NCBI GenBank assembly: GCA_039807745.1
Contig: JBDHRV010000164.1
Coordinates: forward strand, 1 to 7,196
DNA length: 7,196 nucleotides
Source: JAEUMW01 sp039807745
Lineage (GTDB): Bacteria; Pseudomonadota; Gammaproteobacteria; Burkholderiales; JAEUMW01
Direction: 5' to 3'
Shown: positions 6,097-7,196 of the stretch, one piece after another
Position numbering within the stretch: the stretch's first letter is position 1
Layout of the letters: the number at the start of each line of letters is the position of its first letter
Made by a program: the position numbers and the translations under genes
The notes under the pieces: generated by a model
Told to the model about the DNA's origin: nothing
The model's database searches: none
What the model saw: only the letters and a program-made list of their open reading frames with translations

Positions 6097-7158
6097 GAGC
6101 CATTGAAGCTCGACGCCGTCAGCGAGGAACCGCCGGCGGCGACGATACCGACACCGCCGGCGCCACCGCCCGTGCGCAACCGCTACGACGTGGATGCGCT
6201 GGCGGCGGGCGTGCTGGCGGGCAACCGCGCCATGCTGGGGCGCGCGATCACGCTGATCGAAAGCCGCAATCCGGTTCATCAGCGGCTCGGCGCGGAGCTG
6301 AGCCTCAAGCTCTTTCCGCACTCGGGCAAGGCGTTTCGCGTCGGCATCACCGGTGTTCCCGGTGTCGGCAAGAGCACCTTCATCGAGGCGTTCGGCTGCA
6401 ACCTGATCCGCGAGGGGTTGAAGGTCGCGGTGCTCGCCGTCGATCCCACCAGTCCGGTGTCGGGCGGCAGCATCCTCGCCGACAAGACGCGGATGGAACG
6501 CCTGGGCGTGGCGCCCAATGCCTTCATCCGTCCCTCGCCTTCGGGGGGCACGCTCGGAGGCGTGGCGCGCACCACGCGGCAGACCATCGTCGTGTGCGAG
6601 GCGGCCGGCTTCGACGTGATCCTGGTCGAGACGGTGGGTACCGGACAGTCGGAGGTCGCGGTTTCCGACATGACGGACTTCTTCCTGGTGCTGATGCTGC
6701 CCGGCGCCGGCGACGAGCTCCAGGGCATCAAGAAGGGCGTGCTCGAGATCGCCGACATGATCGTCGTGAACAAGGCCGACCCCGACAACGAGGTGCGCGC
6801 GAAGCAGGCCGTCATCCACTATCGCAATGCGCTGCACATCATGCATCCGCGCAGCCCCAGCTGGAGGCCGCCGGTCTCCATGTGCAGTGCGCTGCGCAAT
6901 GTCGGACTGGACGAGATCTGGAAGCGGCTCACGGAATACCGCGAGAAGCTCACCGCGACGGGTGAGTTCCACGAGAAGCGCCGCGACCAGCGCATCAAGT
7001 TCATGTGGAGCATGCTGCAGGACCGGCTGATGAGCGACGTGAAATCGAATCCCGGCGTGGTGGCGGCGCTGCCGCGCATCGAGTCCGAGCTGCGCGAGGG
7101 GCGTCTCACCGTGACGCTCGCGGTGGAGCAGATCCTCGCGCTGGCGCGCGGGCACTAG
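6094..7158 (+). CDS. meaB: MeaB-type GTPase, methylmalonyl-CoA mutase chaperone (ArgK/LAO family)
   Basis: This 354-residue G3E-family P-loop GTPase should bind MCM, gate transfer of adenosylcobalamin into it and protect it from oxidative inactivation; the human counterpart is MMAA. Counting from the GTG start, the Walker A motif is GVPGVGKST (87-95, K93). AVDPTSPVSGGSILADKTRM (115-134) is the conserved MeaB stretch, LGGVARTT (154-161) follows, ETVGTGQSE (179-187) is the switch region, and NKAD (226-229) is the guanine-specificity motif. The C-terminal helical part (about 270-354) fits the dimerisation arm of the family. All nucleotide-binding motifs are intact. An N-terminal stretch rich in Pro and Ala (about 12-27) precedes the conserved core. 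Older annotations call this family a lysine/arginine/ornithine transport ATPase; its place directly after mutAB makes the MCM chaperone role much more likely. It lies 52 bases after mutB in the same direction and is probably in the same transcript. Confidence 0.96.
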   Translation: MEPLKLDAVSEEPPAATIPTPPAPPPVRNRYDVDALAAGVLAGNRAMLGRAITLIESRNPVHQRLGAELSLKLFPHSGKAFRVGITGVPGVGKSTFIEAFGCNLIREGLKVAVLAVDPTSPVSGGSILADKTRMERLGVAPNAFIRPSPSGGTLGGVARTTRQTIVVCEAAGFDVILVETVGTGQSEVAVSDMTDFFLVLMLPGAGDELQGIKKGVLEIADMIVVNKADPDNEVRAKQAVIHYRNALHIMHPRSPSWRPPVSMCSALRNVGLDEIWKRLTEYREKLTATGEFHEKRRDQRIKFMWSMLQDRLMSDVKSNPGVVAALPRIESELREGRLTVTLAVEQILALARGH

Positions 7159-7196
7159 CCGCGGTCACGTCCGAATCAAACCCTGCCTCCTATGAA
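7159..7196. other. Window end after meaB, no gene assigned
   Basis: These 38 bases contain no terminator-like hairpin with a T-run. An ATG at 7192-7194 could begin a following gene, but the sequence before it (CTGCCTCCT) is pyrimidine-rich and gives no ribosome site, and only one further codon is incomplete at the edge. In related operons a propionyl-CoA carboxylase gene often follows, which cannot be tested here. Confidence 0.4.

Noticed and set aside
1703..6179. Very long open frames on the - strand opposite mutA and mutB (1703-3982 and 3810-6179), and another opposite meaB (6004-7155)
   Set aside because: Their translations are Arg-, Leu- and His-rich with no recognisable domains, and they mirror the sense genes. 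High GC at third codon positions removes stop codons from the antisense frame, so they are compositional shadows.
7192..7196. ATG at the window edge as the start of a next gene
   Set aside because: No ribosome site precedes it and essentially no coding sequence is visible.

Overview
The window is high-GC DNA, dense with genes that all read on the + strand. It carries the tail of a regulator gene, a glycoside-hydrolase-like gene, and a complete three-gene methylmalonyl-CoA mutase (MCM) operon. The base composition, an AraC regulator of the Cupin_6 type, and the pairing of a two-subunit MCM with a MeaB-type GTPase fit a high-GC proteobacterium (beta or gamma). The sequence alone does not settle the order or genus.

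Layout. Positions 1-618 hold the C-terminal part of an AraC-family regulator whose N-terminus lies outside the window. Its stop codon overlaps the start of a 277-residue protein (618-1451) that looks like glycoside hydrolase family 16 (GH16). This protein has an intact ExDxxE active-site motif but no visible export signal, and its gene is less GC-rich than its neighbours. A 272-base gap (1452-1723) holds a strong sigma-70-type promoter candidate (perfect TTGACA, 17-base spacer, TACTTT) and a small inverted repeat upstream of it. Then come mutA (1724-3832, MCM small subunit), mutB (3834-6041, MCM large catalytic subunit) and meaB (6094-7158, GTPase chaperone of MCM). mutA and mutB are separated by one base, and mutB and meaB by 52 bases that contain a stem-loop. 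The last 38 bases show no convincing gene.

How the genes work together. MutA and MutB should form the heterodimeric adenosylcobalamin enzyme that interconverts (R)-methylmalonyl-CoA and succinyl-CoA. This is the last step in propionyl-CoA breakdown, or the reverse route toward propionate or methylmalonyl units. MutB carries the substrate pocket and the cobalt-binding DxHxxG motif, while MutA has the same architecture without that motif. MeaB is expected to gate cofactor loading and protect the mutase from inactivation. Propionyl-CoA carboxylase and methylmalonyl-CoA epimerase genes are not in the window. The regulator and GH16-like gene look like a separate unit; nothing visible links them to the mutase operon.

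No clearly unprecedented system was found. The best candidates for a second look are the AraC/GH16-like pair with its unexported glucanase-like protein, and the alternative hairpins in the mutB-meaB gap.
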